Source of the DNA: Streptomyces zhihengii
GTDB lineage: Bacteria > Actinomycetota > Actinomycetes > Streptomycetales > Streptomycetaceae
Direction of reading: 5' to 3'
DNA length: 64,000 nt
NCBI RefSeq assembly: GCF_016919245.1
Contig: NZ_JAFEJA010000001.1
Coordinates: forward strand, 1,116,001-1,180,000
Below are positions 1 through 8,761 of the stretch, piece by piece. Position numbers and translations under genes: made by a program. The notes beneath the pieces were generated by a model. The model searched no databases and was not told the origin of the DNA. It worked only from the letters and a program-made list of their open reading frames with translations. Every line of letters begins with the position of its first letter. Position 1 is the first letter of the stretch.

Positions 1-1
1 C

Positions 2-244
2 ATCGCCCTGAACACCGCCCGCGATCTGGTCATCCAGGCCGCAGGCGTGTTCAGTGGCGCCGTGATCGACCTCGTCGGCACCATAGGCCGCCGAATCCTG
101 GCCGCCCTCATGCCCGACCGCCGTGTCCGCACCCGTCCACGCGTCGTGAAACGGGCCATCTCGAGATACAACGCAAGAGGCACCGTCGACCGCACCACCT
201 ACAGGGCCACGATCAGCGTCCACATCCTGACGCCCGCCCCTTGA
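2..244 (+). CDS. Transposase, C-terminal fragment (IS4-like), cut by window edge
   Basis: The frame is open from base 2 to the TGA at 242-244, so only the last 80 residues are visible. The tail, with IALNTARDLV and then RPRVVKRAISRYNARG, is one I recognise from Streptomyces IS4-type DDE transposases; the catalytic residues lie upstream, outside the window. I see no clear terminal inverted repeat downstream, so the right end of the element is not defined. Whether the gene is intact cannot be judged from here. The next 800 nt hold no gene, which fits an accessory junction. Confidence 0.7.
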   Translation: MALNTARDLVIQAAGVFSGAVIDLVGTIGRRILAALMPDRRVRTRPRVVKRAISRYNARGTVDRTTYRATISVHILTPAP

Positions 245-1054
245 CACCGCCCACGGCACCCCTAACTACACGGCATTGGTACTAGCCCTCCGGGGGCGGG
301 TGATCGTTTGCGCCGGGGTTGCCCGCCCCCACGGACTGCGGCGTGCGGGCCGTCGTGTGCCCGCACCCCCGCTGCGCGCGGGTGTCCTCAAGCGCCGGAC
401 GGGCTGAGGTTGCCCGGCCTGGGCCCGGCCCGTGGGGTGGGGGTCCCGGGCCCCGCGGACCGGTCCGCCCTCGGTGGGGGATCGACCCGCCTGCGGGCCG
501 GTGGTCGCGGCACCGCGCTGCGCGCGGTGTGGTCAAGCGCCGGACGGGCTGAGGGTGCCCGGGTTCGTGGGTTGTGGCACCGTGCTGCGCACAGGTGTGG
601 TCAAGCGCCGGAGGGGCTGAAATGCCCCCTCCGCCACGACGGACGGGCCGGTTCCCGTGGGCGGGGGCGCGGAGGGGGTGGGTGAGGGCGATAAAACGGT
701 CGTCGCGTTAGGGACGGGCCAACCTCGGGCGAGCCTCGCCCGCACCCACCCCCGCAGCGCCCCAACGGCACCCACACCAACCGGACCCGCCCCGGGCAAC
801 CCCAGCCCGTCCGGCGCTTGAGGACACCCGCGCGCAGCGCGGGTGCGCCACGACCACCGGCCCGCAGGCCGGAACAACCCGCCCGGCACCAGGGCACCCC
901 ACGCGCAGCGCGGGTGCGCACCCACCGGCCCGCACGGGACCGGCAACCCCAACCCCATCAGCCCGGCCGGCGCTTGAGGACACCCGCGCGCAGCGGGGGT
1001 GCGCCCACCACCACCGGCCACCACGCCGGCAACCACCACCGGCCACGCGGCCGG
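245..1054. other. Gene-free stretch with dispersed inverted and direct repeats
   Basis: No credible gene lies here. Several open frames run through it only because the DNA lacks stop codons; they share no family motifs and have no ribosome site. The left half carries three plus-oriented copies of a 20-bp repeat and the right half two minus-oriented copies, so the region is symmetrical overall. Confidence 0.7.
388..977. repeat. Dispersed 20-bp repeat, 3 forward and 2 reverse copies
   Basis: The core TCAAGCGCCGGACGGGCTGA occurs at 388-407 and 533-552 and, with one mismatch, at 601-620. Its reverse complement occurs with one mismatch each at 802-821 and 958-977. Similarity extends into flanking GCTGCGCGCGGGTG-type sequence, also present without the core near 900-920. 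From memory, this motif is scattered between genes in Streptomyces chromosomes. Forward and reverse copies could pair as long-range hairpins. Confidence 0.75.
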
Positions 1055-1858
1055 CTACCCCCACCTCGCCTCATCCGGATCCACCCCATGTGCACGCGCG
1101 CTCGCGTCCACGATGTGGCGGAACCAGGCGGCGAGGCCGGGCCGGACCCCGTCGTAGTGGGCGGCGAACCCCGGATCCGCCTCGTACATCCGGCCGAGGC
1201 AGACCTGCATCTCCCGGGTGAGGGGGAAGTACGAGGAGAACACCTCCCGGTGCCGCTCGGCCAGCCGGTTCCCCTCCGGGCTGCCGGGCTCCACCCCGGC
1301 GTCCATCGCCTCACCGAGCGCACGGTCGAAGGCGGTCGCGGCGTCGGCGACGGCCTGCCATTCCTCCGGGCCGCGAGCGGCCGCCCGTTCGGCGTACTGC
1401 TGCCATTGCGCCGTGTCGCCGTAGAGCCGGCGGGCCTTGACGGGCCCCTCCGGGTCCCACCGGGGACCGAAGATCTCGGCCTGCTGCCCGGCGGTCAGCA
1501 GCATGCCGTGCTCGTGGGCGTCGATCATCCGGTCCAGTCCGGTGCGGAGCTGCCGGAGGCGGTCGATCCGCTCGGTCACCCGGTCGCGCTGGGCGCGGAG
1601 TGCCGTGGGCACGTCCTCGGTCGCGTCGTCCAGCACGGCGCGGATCCGCTCCAGGTCGAGGCCGAGCTCGCGGTAGACGACGACGCGGTGCAGCCGCTCG
1701 AGATCACCGGCGGTGTAGAGCCGGTATCCGGCGGCCGTGCGCAGCGAGGGGCGGGCCAGACCTGTCTCGTCCCAGTGGTGCAGGGCGCGGACCGTCACTC
1801 CGAGGAGCTTCGCGGCCCGGCCCACGGTCAGGCCGTCGGGGTCGGTGGCATCAGGCAT
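1055..1858 (-). CDS. MerR-family regulator with TipAS-type ligand domain
   Basis: A 267-residue transcription factor. Residues 8-77 form a MerR winged helix (VGRAAKLLGV, then VRALHHWDETG and the YRLY wing), followed by a coiled-coil dimer helix (about 80-120). The rest, with FFS-like EVFSSYFPLT and MYEADPGFAAHYD, matches the TipAS drug-binding domain. I chose the ATG at 1858 because the HTH then begins within ten residues, as in TipAL; a GTG at 1885 is also in frame. The start overlaps the VOC stop by 8 nt, so the two are translated together. The promoter upstream of the VOC gene resembles tipAp, suggesting autoregulation in response to a small hydrophobic or peptide ligand. Confidence 0.9.
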   Translation of the reverse strand: MPDATDPDGLTVGRAAKLLGVTVRALHHWDETGLARPSLRTAAGYRLYTAGDLERLHRVVVYRELGLDLERIRAVLDDATEDVPTALRAQRDRVTERIDRLRQLRTGLDRMIDAHEHGMLLTAGQQAEIFGPRWDPEGPVKARRLYGDTAQWQQYAERAAARGPEEWQAVADAATAFDRALGEAMDAGVEPGSPEGNRLAERHREVFSSYFPLTREMQVCLGRMYEADPGFAAHYDGVRPGLAAWFRHIVDASARAHGVDPDEARWG

Positions 1859-2387
1859 GGTCCGCATTGTCGCCGGGTCCGTCACCGGGCGGGGTGATGC
1901 CGATGGCCGCGAGGTTCCGCGCCTCCTGGCTCGCCGGGTCGAACGGCTTCGCCGCCGTGAAGACGATCCGCGCGTTCTCGGGGGTGATCACCTCCACGTC
2001 GCGGGTGTTCCAGGGAGTGTCCCGCGGGCCGTCGACCGACTGGGGGCGCACGGCGCGGCAGGACTCGATCAGGTCGTCGATCTGGCCGAGCACGCAGGCG
2101 AAGCTGAGGCTCATCGCGGGTGCCTGCTCCGGCGTGCTCGGCGCGGCGACGAGGAGCACGTCCTGGAAGGCCCACCGGCGCAGGTGCACCAGCGTGCCGG
2201 GAATGGCGAACAACTCGAAGAACCCGAGCCCGCGGACCCAGAAGTCCACCGAGGCCGCGAGGTCGCCGGTGGGGACCGTGGCGAAGGCGGGCATCCCGTA
2301 GATGCCGCGGAACGGCTCCGGCGGCACCGCGTCCGGGCCGGGATCGGGCACGGGACTGATCTCGAACGCGTTGTAGTAGTCGCTCAT
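1851..2387 (-). CDS. VOC (glyoxalase/bleomycin-resistance fold) family protein
   Basis: A 178-residue protein. GMPAFATVPTGDLAASVDFW near residue 30 is the usual first strand and helix of a vicinal-oxygen-chelate module, and a second module follows (IESCRAV, then VEVITPENARIVF). Such proteins sequester drugs or act as metal-dependent dioxygenases, isomerases or glyoxalases; the substrate cannot be told. The ATG at 2387 has GGAGGG eight bases upstream, which favours it over the GTG at 2396. As first gene in a two-gene unit with a TipAL-type regulator it is a plausible drug-binding or drug-modifying effector. Confidence 0.85.
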   Translation of the reverse strand: MSDYYNAFEISPVPDPGPDAVPPEPFRGIYGMPAFATVPTGDLAASVDFWVRGLGFFELFAIPGTLVHLRRWAFQDVLLVAAPSTPEQAPAMSLSFACVLGQIDDLIESCRAVRPQSVDGPRDTPWNTRDVEVITPENARIVFTAAKPFDPASQEARNLAAIGITPPGDGPGDNADHA

Positions 2388-2394
2388 GCGGTCC

Positions 2395-2425
2395 ACCCTC
2401 CGGCCTCACGCGGCGTGAGGGTCAA
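2395..2425 (-). promoter_or_regulatory. MerR-type promoter with tipA-like palindrome
   Basis: On the minus strand TTGACC (2425-2420) is followed by a 19-nt spacer and GAGGGT (2400-2395). The spacer holds the perfect 17-bp palindrome CCTCACGCCGCGTGAGG (2404-2420). A 19-nt spacer filled by a palindrome is the hallmark of promoters that MerR proteins untwist, and from memory the tipA operator has the same CCTCACG/CGTGAGG arms. The -10 is weak and lies close to the start codon. Confidence 0.7.
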
Positions 2426-2496
2426 GCCGGACCGTCGCGACCCCCGGCCGCCGCGCGACGCCGGCCCGACGTCCCCGCACCGCCGACCGCCCCAGG

Positions 2497-3317
<821 letters not shown>

Positions 3318-3321
<4 letters not shown>

Positions 3322-4343
3322 CCCTTCGCCGCGGTGGCGCTGTCCCAGTACTCGGCGACGGCCTTGGGACTCTTGACGAGCCCGGCCTCGGCGAAGACGT
3401 CGATGGTCTGCTGCCAGTCCGCCTCGGTGTTGACGCCGGGCGCCTTCCCCCGGGTGGCGTCGGTGTGCAGCAGGGTGAGGGTGGTGGCGAACTGCTCCGA
3501 CAGCACGTTCTCGGGCGGCAGTTGCTCGCTGGCGCCCTTCATGGAGGCGACGGCGGGCTCGGGTGCCTTCTCGGCGGCGGCGAACGCCTCGCTCACGGCG
3601 CGTGCCATGCGCTGGGCGAGGTCCTTCCTGCCGCTGAGGATCTTGTTCCCGGCGATCAGGCCGTTGGAGTAGAAGTTGAGTCCGTGTTCCGAGAAGCGCA
3701 GGTAGGCGACGGGCTTCTTGGCCTTGTCCTGCATGGTGGGCCCCTGGTCGCTGGCGTAGCCGAGGAGCCCGTCGGTCTTGCCGGAGATGACGGCGGCGAT
3801 CTTGCCGGCGGGGTCGGTGTTCTGCACGGTGACGTCGGATTCGGACAGGTTGTTCTTCTTCAGGAAGATGGGGAACGTCTTGGAGAGCGCGTCGCCCGCG
3901 GTGCCCGCGATGGTCCTGCCCTTGAGGTCGGCGGGGCCGCCGATGCCCTGGGACTCGAAGAACTGCACGGACGACGGTGTGGTCTGGAGGAACACCCCGA
4001 GGCTCTTGACCTGGACGCCGGCGTCGACTCCGGAGAGGACGGCGGGGGTGTCGGCCCAGCCGAAGTCGGTCTGGCCGGCGCCGGTGGCCTGCACGGTCTT
4101 CTGGGAGCCCTGGCCCGCCCGGATGTCGAGGTCGATGCCGTGCTTCTCGAAGATCTTCTGCTGCTTGCCGTAGTAGAACGGGGCGTGTTCGCCGTACGGG
4201 TACCAGTTGAGGGTGAGCGTCACCTTGTCCAGGGACTTCCCCGACGCGTCCGTGGTCGTGCCGGAGCCGTCCTCGCCGCAGGCCGTGGCGACCAGGAGCA
4301 GGGGAACGAGGCCGGTGAGGAGTCGTCTGCGTCGCGCGGTCAT
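3318..4343 (-). CDS. ABC importer substrate-binding lipoprotein, NMT1/THI5-like
   Basis: A 341-residue secreted solute-binding protein. Arg-rich n-region, hydrophobic core and Cys22 (VATAC) make a lipoprotein signal, with a slightly unusual Ala at -3. LTLNWYPYGEHAPFYYG near residue 45 is the entry strand of the NMT1/THI5-like fold, and GWADTPAVLSG and DLKGRTIAGTAGDA are further fold landmarks. Relatives bind hydroxymethylpyrimidine, alkylsulfonates or other small anionic or aromatic compounds; I cannot decide which. It lies 56 nt after the permease stop and overlaps the ATPase gene by 4 nt. Confidence 0.9.
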
Positions 4344-4399
4344 GAGGATGCCTCTCGTGAGCGGTGATGTGACGGGGTGACGGGTGGTGGCCTCGCGGG

Positions 4400-5263
4400 T
4401 CAGTAGGTGGTGGTGACGCCGGTGTCGCGGCGGCTGGCGTGCCAGGGCAGCAGGAGCTTCTCGGCGATCTCGACGAGGACGAAGAGGACGACGCCGATGA
4501 GGGACATCACGAGCAGCCCGGCGAAGAGCATGGGGGTGTCGAGGTTGCCGTTGGCCTGGAGGATCACATAGCCGAGTCCCTCGTTGGCGCCGACGAACTC
4601 GCCGACGACGGCGCCGGTCACGGCGAGGGTGACGGCGACCTTGAGCCCGGAGAAGAGGTGCGGCAGCGAGGCGGGCAGCCGGATCTTGACGAAGGTCTGC
4701 CAGGGGCTCGCGCCCATGGTGGCGGAGAGCTGGAGCATCTCGGGGTCGACGGCCTTGAGTCCGGTGACCATGGAGATGACGACGGGGAAGAAGGCGATGA
4801 GCACGGCGATGAGGATCTTCGGGGTGATGCCGAAGCCGAGCCATACGACGAACAGCGGCGCGATGGCGATCTTGGGGACGACCTGGGCGAAGAGGAGGAT
4901 CGGGTAGAGGGTCTTCTCGACGGTGGCCGAGTACACCATCACGACGGCAGCGAGGACGCCCACGGCGACGGCGATGACGAAGCCGAGCAGGGTCTCGTAG
5001 GTGGTCACCCAGGTGTGCTGCGCGATGTAGTCGGCCTTGGAGGTGAGCACGTCGAGGGTGGCCCCGGGCGAGGGCACGAGGTAGGGCTCCACGATCTCGG
5101 CGGCGGCGACCGCCCACCAGGCGGCGAAGCAGGCGAGCAGCAGCGCGAAGGGCCGCCAGCTCCGTTCGAGGATCCGGCCCGCCCGTTCGGCGGCCGAGGG
5201 CGCTGCTCGCCGGTCCACACCGGCGACTTTGACGGGGGCTGCCTTGACGGCGCTCTGACTCAC
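4400..5263 (-). CDS. ABC importer permease, SsuC/TauC type
   Basis: A 287-residue inner-membrane subunit with about six membrane helices. The EAA-like coupling loop MLQLSATMGASPWQTFVKIR sits around residue 180, followed by LPASLPHLFSGLKV, as expected for binding-protein-dependent permeases. I take GTG 5263 as start because GAGGAG lies eight bases upstream; an upstream in-frame GTG at 5296 has no such site. It is first in the operon and reads away from the LacI-type gene across an 18-bp palindrome, so that regulator probably represses it. Confidence 0.9.
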   Translation of the reverse strand: MSQSAVKAAPVKVAGVDRRAAPSAAERAGRILERSWRPFALLLACFAAWWAVAAAEIVEPYLVPSPGATLDVLTSKADYIAQHTWVTTYETLLGFVIAVAVGVLAAVVMVYSATVEKTLYPILLFAQVVPKIAIAPLFVVWLGFGITPKILIAVLIAFFPVVISMVTGLKAVDPEMLQLSATMGASPWQTFVKIRLPASLPHLFSGLKVAVTLAVTGAVVGEFVGANEGLGYVILQANGNLDTPMLFAGLLVMSLIGVVLFVLVEIAEKLLLPWHASRRDTGVTTTY

Positions 5264-5302
5264 GGTCAACTCCTCACGAGTTCCACCGGAAACCACTCGT
5301 TC

Positions 5303-5332
5303 GGGAAAACGCTTCCAGAAAGCGCTTTCTGG
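5303..5332. promoter_or_regulatory. LacI-type operators between divergent genes
   Basis: CCAGAAAGCGCTTTCTGG (5315-5332) is a perfect 18-bp palindrome centred on CG, the normal pattern for LacI/GalR proteins. An imperfect second copy, GGAAAACGCTTCC, abuts it at 5304-5316, with centres 13 bp apart. The pair lies 40-70 nt upstream of the permease start and 73-102 nt upstream of the LacI-type gene, so one protein could control both. Confidence 0.75.
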
Positions 5333-5404
5333 TAAGCTGCCGCAACGCTAATGAACGCCGCTCGCCAGGGTCAATAGGTCGTTCCCAAGTTTCCCGGGGG
5401 TCAC

Positions 5405-6445
5405 ATGAGTGAACGGGAAAGCCAGGTACACGTCACACTCAGCACCGTCGCCCACCGCGCCGGTGTCTCCCTCGCCACCGCGTCGAGGGCCCTGAACGGC
5501 ACCAGCCGGGTGCGCGACGACCTCCGCAGCCGGGTGCGCGCGGCCGCGGACCAGCTCGGGTACATCCCCAACGCGCATGCCCAGGCACTCGCCAGCGCCT
5601 CCAGCAACACGGTGGGGGTCGTCTGCCACGACGTGGGCGACCCGTACTTCGCCGCCGTGTCGGCCGGTGTGATGCGCGCCGCCGCGGCACGGGACCTGCT
5701 GGTGGTACTGGCCAGCACCTTCCGGGAACCCGCCCGCGAGATCGCCTACGTCTCCGCGCTGCGCGCCCAGCGCGCCCGCGCCATCCTGCTGATCGGCTCC
5801 GGCTTCCAGGACCGCGCCTGGGAACGCGCCCTCGCCGCGGAACTCGACCCGTACGTCCGCGCGGGCGGCCGGGTCGCGGTGCTGAGCCGGCACCGCAGCC
5901 TGCGCGCGGACGCGGTGCTGCCCGACAACCGGGGCGGTGCGGCCGCCCTCGCCCGCACCCTGGTGGCCCGGGGACACCGTGAGTTCGGCGTGCTCACCGG
6001 CCCGCCGGCCCTGACCACCGTCCACGACCGGCTCTCCGGCTTCCGGCAGGAGCTGGAGGCGGCGGGGATCGCGCTGCCTCCCGGCCGCGTCGTCCGGGGG
6101 CCGTTCACCCGCGACGGCGGTTACGCGGCGGCGCGCACCCTGCTGGCCCGGGGTGAGCGCCCCACCTGCGTCTTCGCGGTGACCGATGTGATGGCGGTGG
6201 GGGCGCTGGCCGCGTTCCGGGAGCTGGGGGTGCGGGTGCCCGAGGACATCTCGCTCGCGGGCTTCGACGACATCCCCCTCGTCCGCGAACTCTCCCCGCC
6301 CCTCACCACGGTCGCGCTCCCGCTCGCGGCGATGGGGCAGCAGGTGATGGGCCTCGCGCTGCGGGAACCGCGCGGCCCCCGGTCGCGGCTGGTGCGGGTG
6401 GGCGGCGAGGTCGTCCTGCGGGAGAGTGTCACCGACGCCCGGTGA
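5405..6445 (+). CDS. LacI-family transcriptional regulator
   Basis: A 346-residue repressor. The HTH is at residues 10-32 (VTLSTVAHRAGVSLATASRA), followed by the hinge helix PNAHAQALAS and a periplasmic-binding-protein-like core (VGVVCHDVGDPYFAAV to the end). AGFDDIPLVRELSPPLTTV near residue 285 is the conserved late core motif. LacI proteins usually sense sugars, but the divergent transporter is an NMT1/SsuA type, not a sugar transporter, so the effector is unclear. The palindrome at 5315-5332 is the likely operator and may also mediate autoregulation. Confidence 0.9.
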   Translation: MSERESQVHVTLSTVAHRAGVSLATASRALNGTSRVRDDLRSRVRAAADQLGYIPNAHAQALASASSNTVGVVCHDVGDPYFAAVSAGVMRAAAARDLLVVLASTFREPAREIAYVSALRAQRARAILLIGSGFQDRAWERALAAELDPYVRAGGRVAVLSRHRSLRADAVLPDNRGGAAALARTLVARGHREFGVLTGPPALTTVHDRLSGFRQELEAAGIALPPGRVVRGPFTRDGGYAAARTLLARGERPTCVFAVTDVMAVGALAAFRELGVRVPEDISLAGFDDIPLVRELSPPLTTVALPLAAMGQQVMGLALREPRGPRSRLVRVGGEVVLRESVTDAR

Positions 6446-6967
6446 GGGGTGCGCGGGAGTGCGCCGGGTTGCCGGGTGCGGGCGGCGGGACGGACGCGCC
6501 GGTGACGGTGCGCGGGCCGGCCGCAGGGCGGTACGCGGGGCCGGGCGTGGGGCGGTGCGCGGGCCGGGCGTGGGGCGGTGCGCGGGCCGGGCGTGGGGCG
6601 GATGCGTGCGCGCCGGGGCGTGCACACCCCGGCCGGGGTGTGTCGTGCGCGCGCCGGATGTCACCCCTGTGCGCCGGTGTCTGCGATCCGATCCCGCACC
6701 GGAACCGGTGACTTTCGGTCCCAACCGGCGAGGAATCGATTCCGCGGACGGGCGCGCGCGGTCACCCCGGAGCGCGGGAGCGCCCCCGAAAGGGCCCGTT
6801 CGCGCCGATGACGGCGAGATCCGGCCGATCGGGAGGTGGCAGCGCGACACCGGCGGGGAAGGGTCGGTGGTGACCGTGGCCGGGGACATGCGGGGCGCTT
6901 CCGCCGGGGAATCCGCCCTGTCCCGGTCCGGAACGGTCAACAGACCGAGGTGGCAGGGGAGCTCGCG
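6446..6967. other. Gene-free stretch upstream of acyl-CoA dehydrogenase
   Basis: Contains the 23-bp tandem repeat at 6541-6601 and otherwise G+C-rich sequence with no open frame I can support. The promoter of the dehydrogenase gene should lie here, but no -10/-35 pair stands out. Confidence 0.6.
6541..6601. repeat. 23-bp tandem repeat, 2.65 copies
   Basis: The unit starts CCGGGCGTGGGGCGGTGCGC and continues GGG. It is present identically at 6541-6563 and 6564-6586 and partially at 6587-6601. A degenerate copy may precede it. It lies in the non-coding stretch between a LacI gene and the acyl-CoA dehydrogenase. Confidence 0.85.
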
Positions 6968-8164
6968 ATGGACGGATACTTCGCCGGCAGGTCGCACCAC
7001 AGGCTGCGCGATCAGGTGAGGGAGTTCGCCGAGCGGGAGGTGCGGCCCCGCGTCCCGGCCATGGAGTCGGCGCGGACGGTGGACCGGGAGCTGTCCCGGC
7101 GGATCGCCCGCCAGGGCTGGCTCGGGGTCACCGTCGGCACGGAGTACGGCGGTTCGGGCCTGGGTCATCTCGCCAAGACCATCGTCATCGAGGAGCTGTC
7201 CCGGGTGAGCGGCGCCATGGGCGCGATGGTCCAGGCGTCCCAGCTCGGCGTCGCCAAGATCGTCCACTTCGGCAGCGACGAGCAGAAGAAGAGCTGGCTG
7301 CCGGCGATAGCCGCCGGCGAGTGCCTGCCGACCATAGCCGTCACCGAGCCGGAGTCGGGCGGCCATGTGCTGGGCATGGGGGCCACCGCCGTCCGCGACG
7401 GGGACGACTACGTGCTCAACGGCCGCAAGGTGTTCGTGGGGAACAGCCATGTCGGCGATCTCCACGGTGTGGTGGCGCGGACGGGGCCCGGCTCCGGCGG
7501 CCTGACGGCCTTCCTCGTCGAATCGGGCCGCCCCGGCTTCCGGACCGGCGAGCAGCGTCCGACGATGGGCCTGCACGGATTCGGCTTCGGGGAGCTGGTC
7601 TTCGAGGACTGCCGGATCCCCGCGTCGAGCCGGCTGGGCGACGAGGGCGACGGCCTGGCCGTGGCGTACTCCTCCAGCGTCCTGTACGGGCGGGCCAATC
7701 TCACGGCTGTGTCCCTCGGCATCCACCGGGCGATCCTGGAGGAGACGACGCGCTTCTGCGAGGAGCGCCGGCGCTACGGTAAGCCCCTGCACGAACTGCC
7801 CTCGGTGAAGCTGAAGCTGGGCGCCATGCAGTCCCGGCTGATGACGTCGCGGCTGGCCGCCTACCACGCGGTGCACCTGCTGGACGAGGGGCTGCCGTGC
7901 GACGCGGAGCTGATGAACGCCAAGCTGGTCAACGTGGAGTCGGCGATCGACTCGGCCCGGTGCGCCATGGAGGTGCACGCGGCAGCCGGGCTGTTCACCG
8001 ACCGCCCGGTGGAGCGCTATCTGCGCGACGCGCTGCACATGTTCGCGCCCGCGGGCACCTCGGACATCCAGTTGCTGCGCCTCGCGGAGGTGGCCCTGGG
8101 CACGGCGAAGGGGCAGTGGTCGCAGCGGCTGTCCGGCGCGGTGCGGATGGCGCACGCCGGCTGA
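6968..8164 (+). CDS. Acyl-CoA dehydrogenase-family flavoprotein lacking both usual catalytic Glu positions
   Basis: A 398-residue protein with the full three-domain fold: helical N-domain, a middle flavin domain (IAVTEPESGG near 123-132), and a C-terminal helical domain ending GTSDIQ (363-368). In most family members the alpha-proton base is Glu just before GT in this last motif; here it is Ala362. Isovaleryl- and long-chain enzymes instead use Glu nine residues before an LG pair in helix G; here that residue is Gly241. The enzyme may therefore use another base or do another flavin reaction. ATG 6968 has AGGGGAG upstream. It stands alone, convergent with the conservon. Antibiotic-cluster acyl-CoA or acyl-ACP dehydrogenases are possible relatives. 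Confidence 0.85.
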   Translation: MDGYFAGRSHHRLRDQVREFAEREVRPRVPAMESARTVDRELSRRIARQGWLGVTVGTEYGGSGLGHLAKTIVIEELSRVSGAMGAMVQASQLGVAKIVHFGSDEQKKSWLPAIAAGECLPTIAVTEPESGGHVLGMGATAVRDGDDYVLNGRKVFVGNSHVGDLHGVVARTGPGSGGLTAFLVESGRPGFRTGEQRPTMGLHGFGFGELVFEDCRIPASSRLGDEGDGLAVAYSSSVLYGRANLTAVSLGIHRAILEETTRFCEERRRYGKPLHELPSVKLKLGAMQSRLMTSRLAAYHAVHLLDEGLPCDAELMNAKLVNVESAIDSARCAMEVHAAAGLFTDRPVERYLRDALHMFAPAGTSDIQLLRLAEVALGTAKGQWSQRLSGAVRMAHAG

Positions 8165-8197
8165 GGGCCGGACGGGGGCGGGGCAGCGGGGGCGGAT

Positions 8198-8761
8198 TCA
8201 GATCCGGCCGTCCTCCCTGCGGTGGATCTGCTCGATCAGCTCGGCGGCGAGCGACTTGATGGTCACCAGGCCCGCCCTGCCCCAGGGCCTCGGTTCGGTG
8301 TCGACGACGCAGATCGTGCCCAGCGCGATGCCGGTGCGGTCGATCAGCGGCGCGCCGAGGTAGGAGCGGATGCCGATCTCGTCGACGACGGGGTTGCCGG
8401 CGAACCGCGGGTAGTCGCAGACGTCCTCCAGCACCAGCGCCTTGCGCCGCACCACCACATGCGGGCAGTAGCCGTGGTCGCGTGCCATGAAGCGGCCGAC
8501 GCCGGCGGAGGCGGCCGCGTTCAGGTCGCCGCCGCGGGTGCCCTCGGGGGTGTGCAGCCCCGCGAAGAACTGCCGTTTCTCGTCGATGAAGTTGACCATC
8601 GAGTACGGGGCGCCGGTCACCTCCGCCAGGCGCTGCGCGAAGGCGTCGAACGCGGCGTCCGGGCGGTCGCCGAAGCCGAGTTCGCGCAGTCGCCGCACCC
8701 GGTCGGGCGCCTCCCGGTCCACCGGGGTGAGCAGCAGATGGCCGGTGGGGTCGTACGTCAT
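8198..8761 (-). CDS. GAF-domain protein at the end of the conservon
   Basis: A 187-residue protein that is essentially one GAF domain (residues about 28-180): FAQRLAEVTGAPYSMVNFID, a DHGYCPHVVVRRK loop, then LGAPLIDRTGIALGTICVVD. GAF domains bind cyclic nucleotides, tetrapyrroles or other small ligands and often sense redox or light. His/Cys in the GYCPH loop could ligate a cofactor; that is inference. ATG 8761 has GGAG ten bases upstream and overlaps the stop of the GTPase gene by 4 nt, so it belongs to the operon as a fifth, accessory member. Confidence 0.85.
   Translation of the reverse strand: MTYDPTGHLLLTPVDREAPDRVRRLRELGFGDRPDAAFDAFAQRLAEVTGAPYSMVNFIDEKRQFFAGLHTPEGTRGGDLNAAASAGVGRFMARDHGYCPHVVVRRKALVLEDVCDYPRFAGNPVVDEIGIRSYLGAPLIDRTGIALGTICVVDTEPRPWGRAGLVTIKSLAAELIEQIHRREDGRI

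Noticed and set aside
282..1064. Overlapping frames of 60-170 codons on both strands in the repeat region
   Set aside because: All translate the repeats, with Pro/Gly/Arg runs, no ribosome sites and no family signal.
5348..8155. A 935-codon minus-strand frame across the LacI and dehydrogenase genes
   Set aside because: Antisense to two well-supported genes and rich in His/Arg/Gly without motifs.
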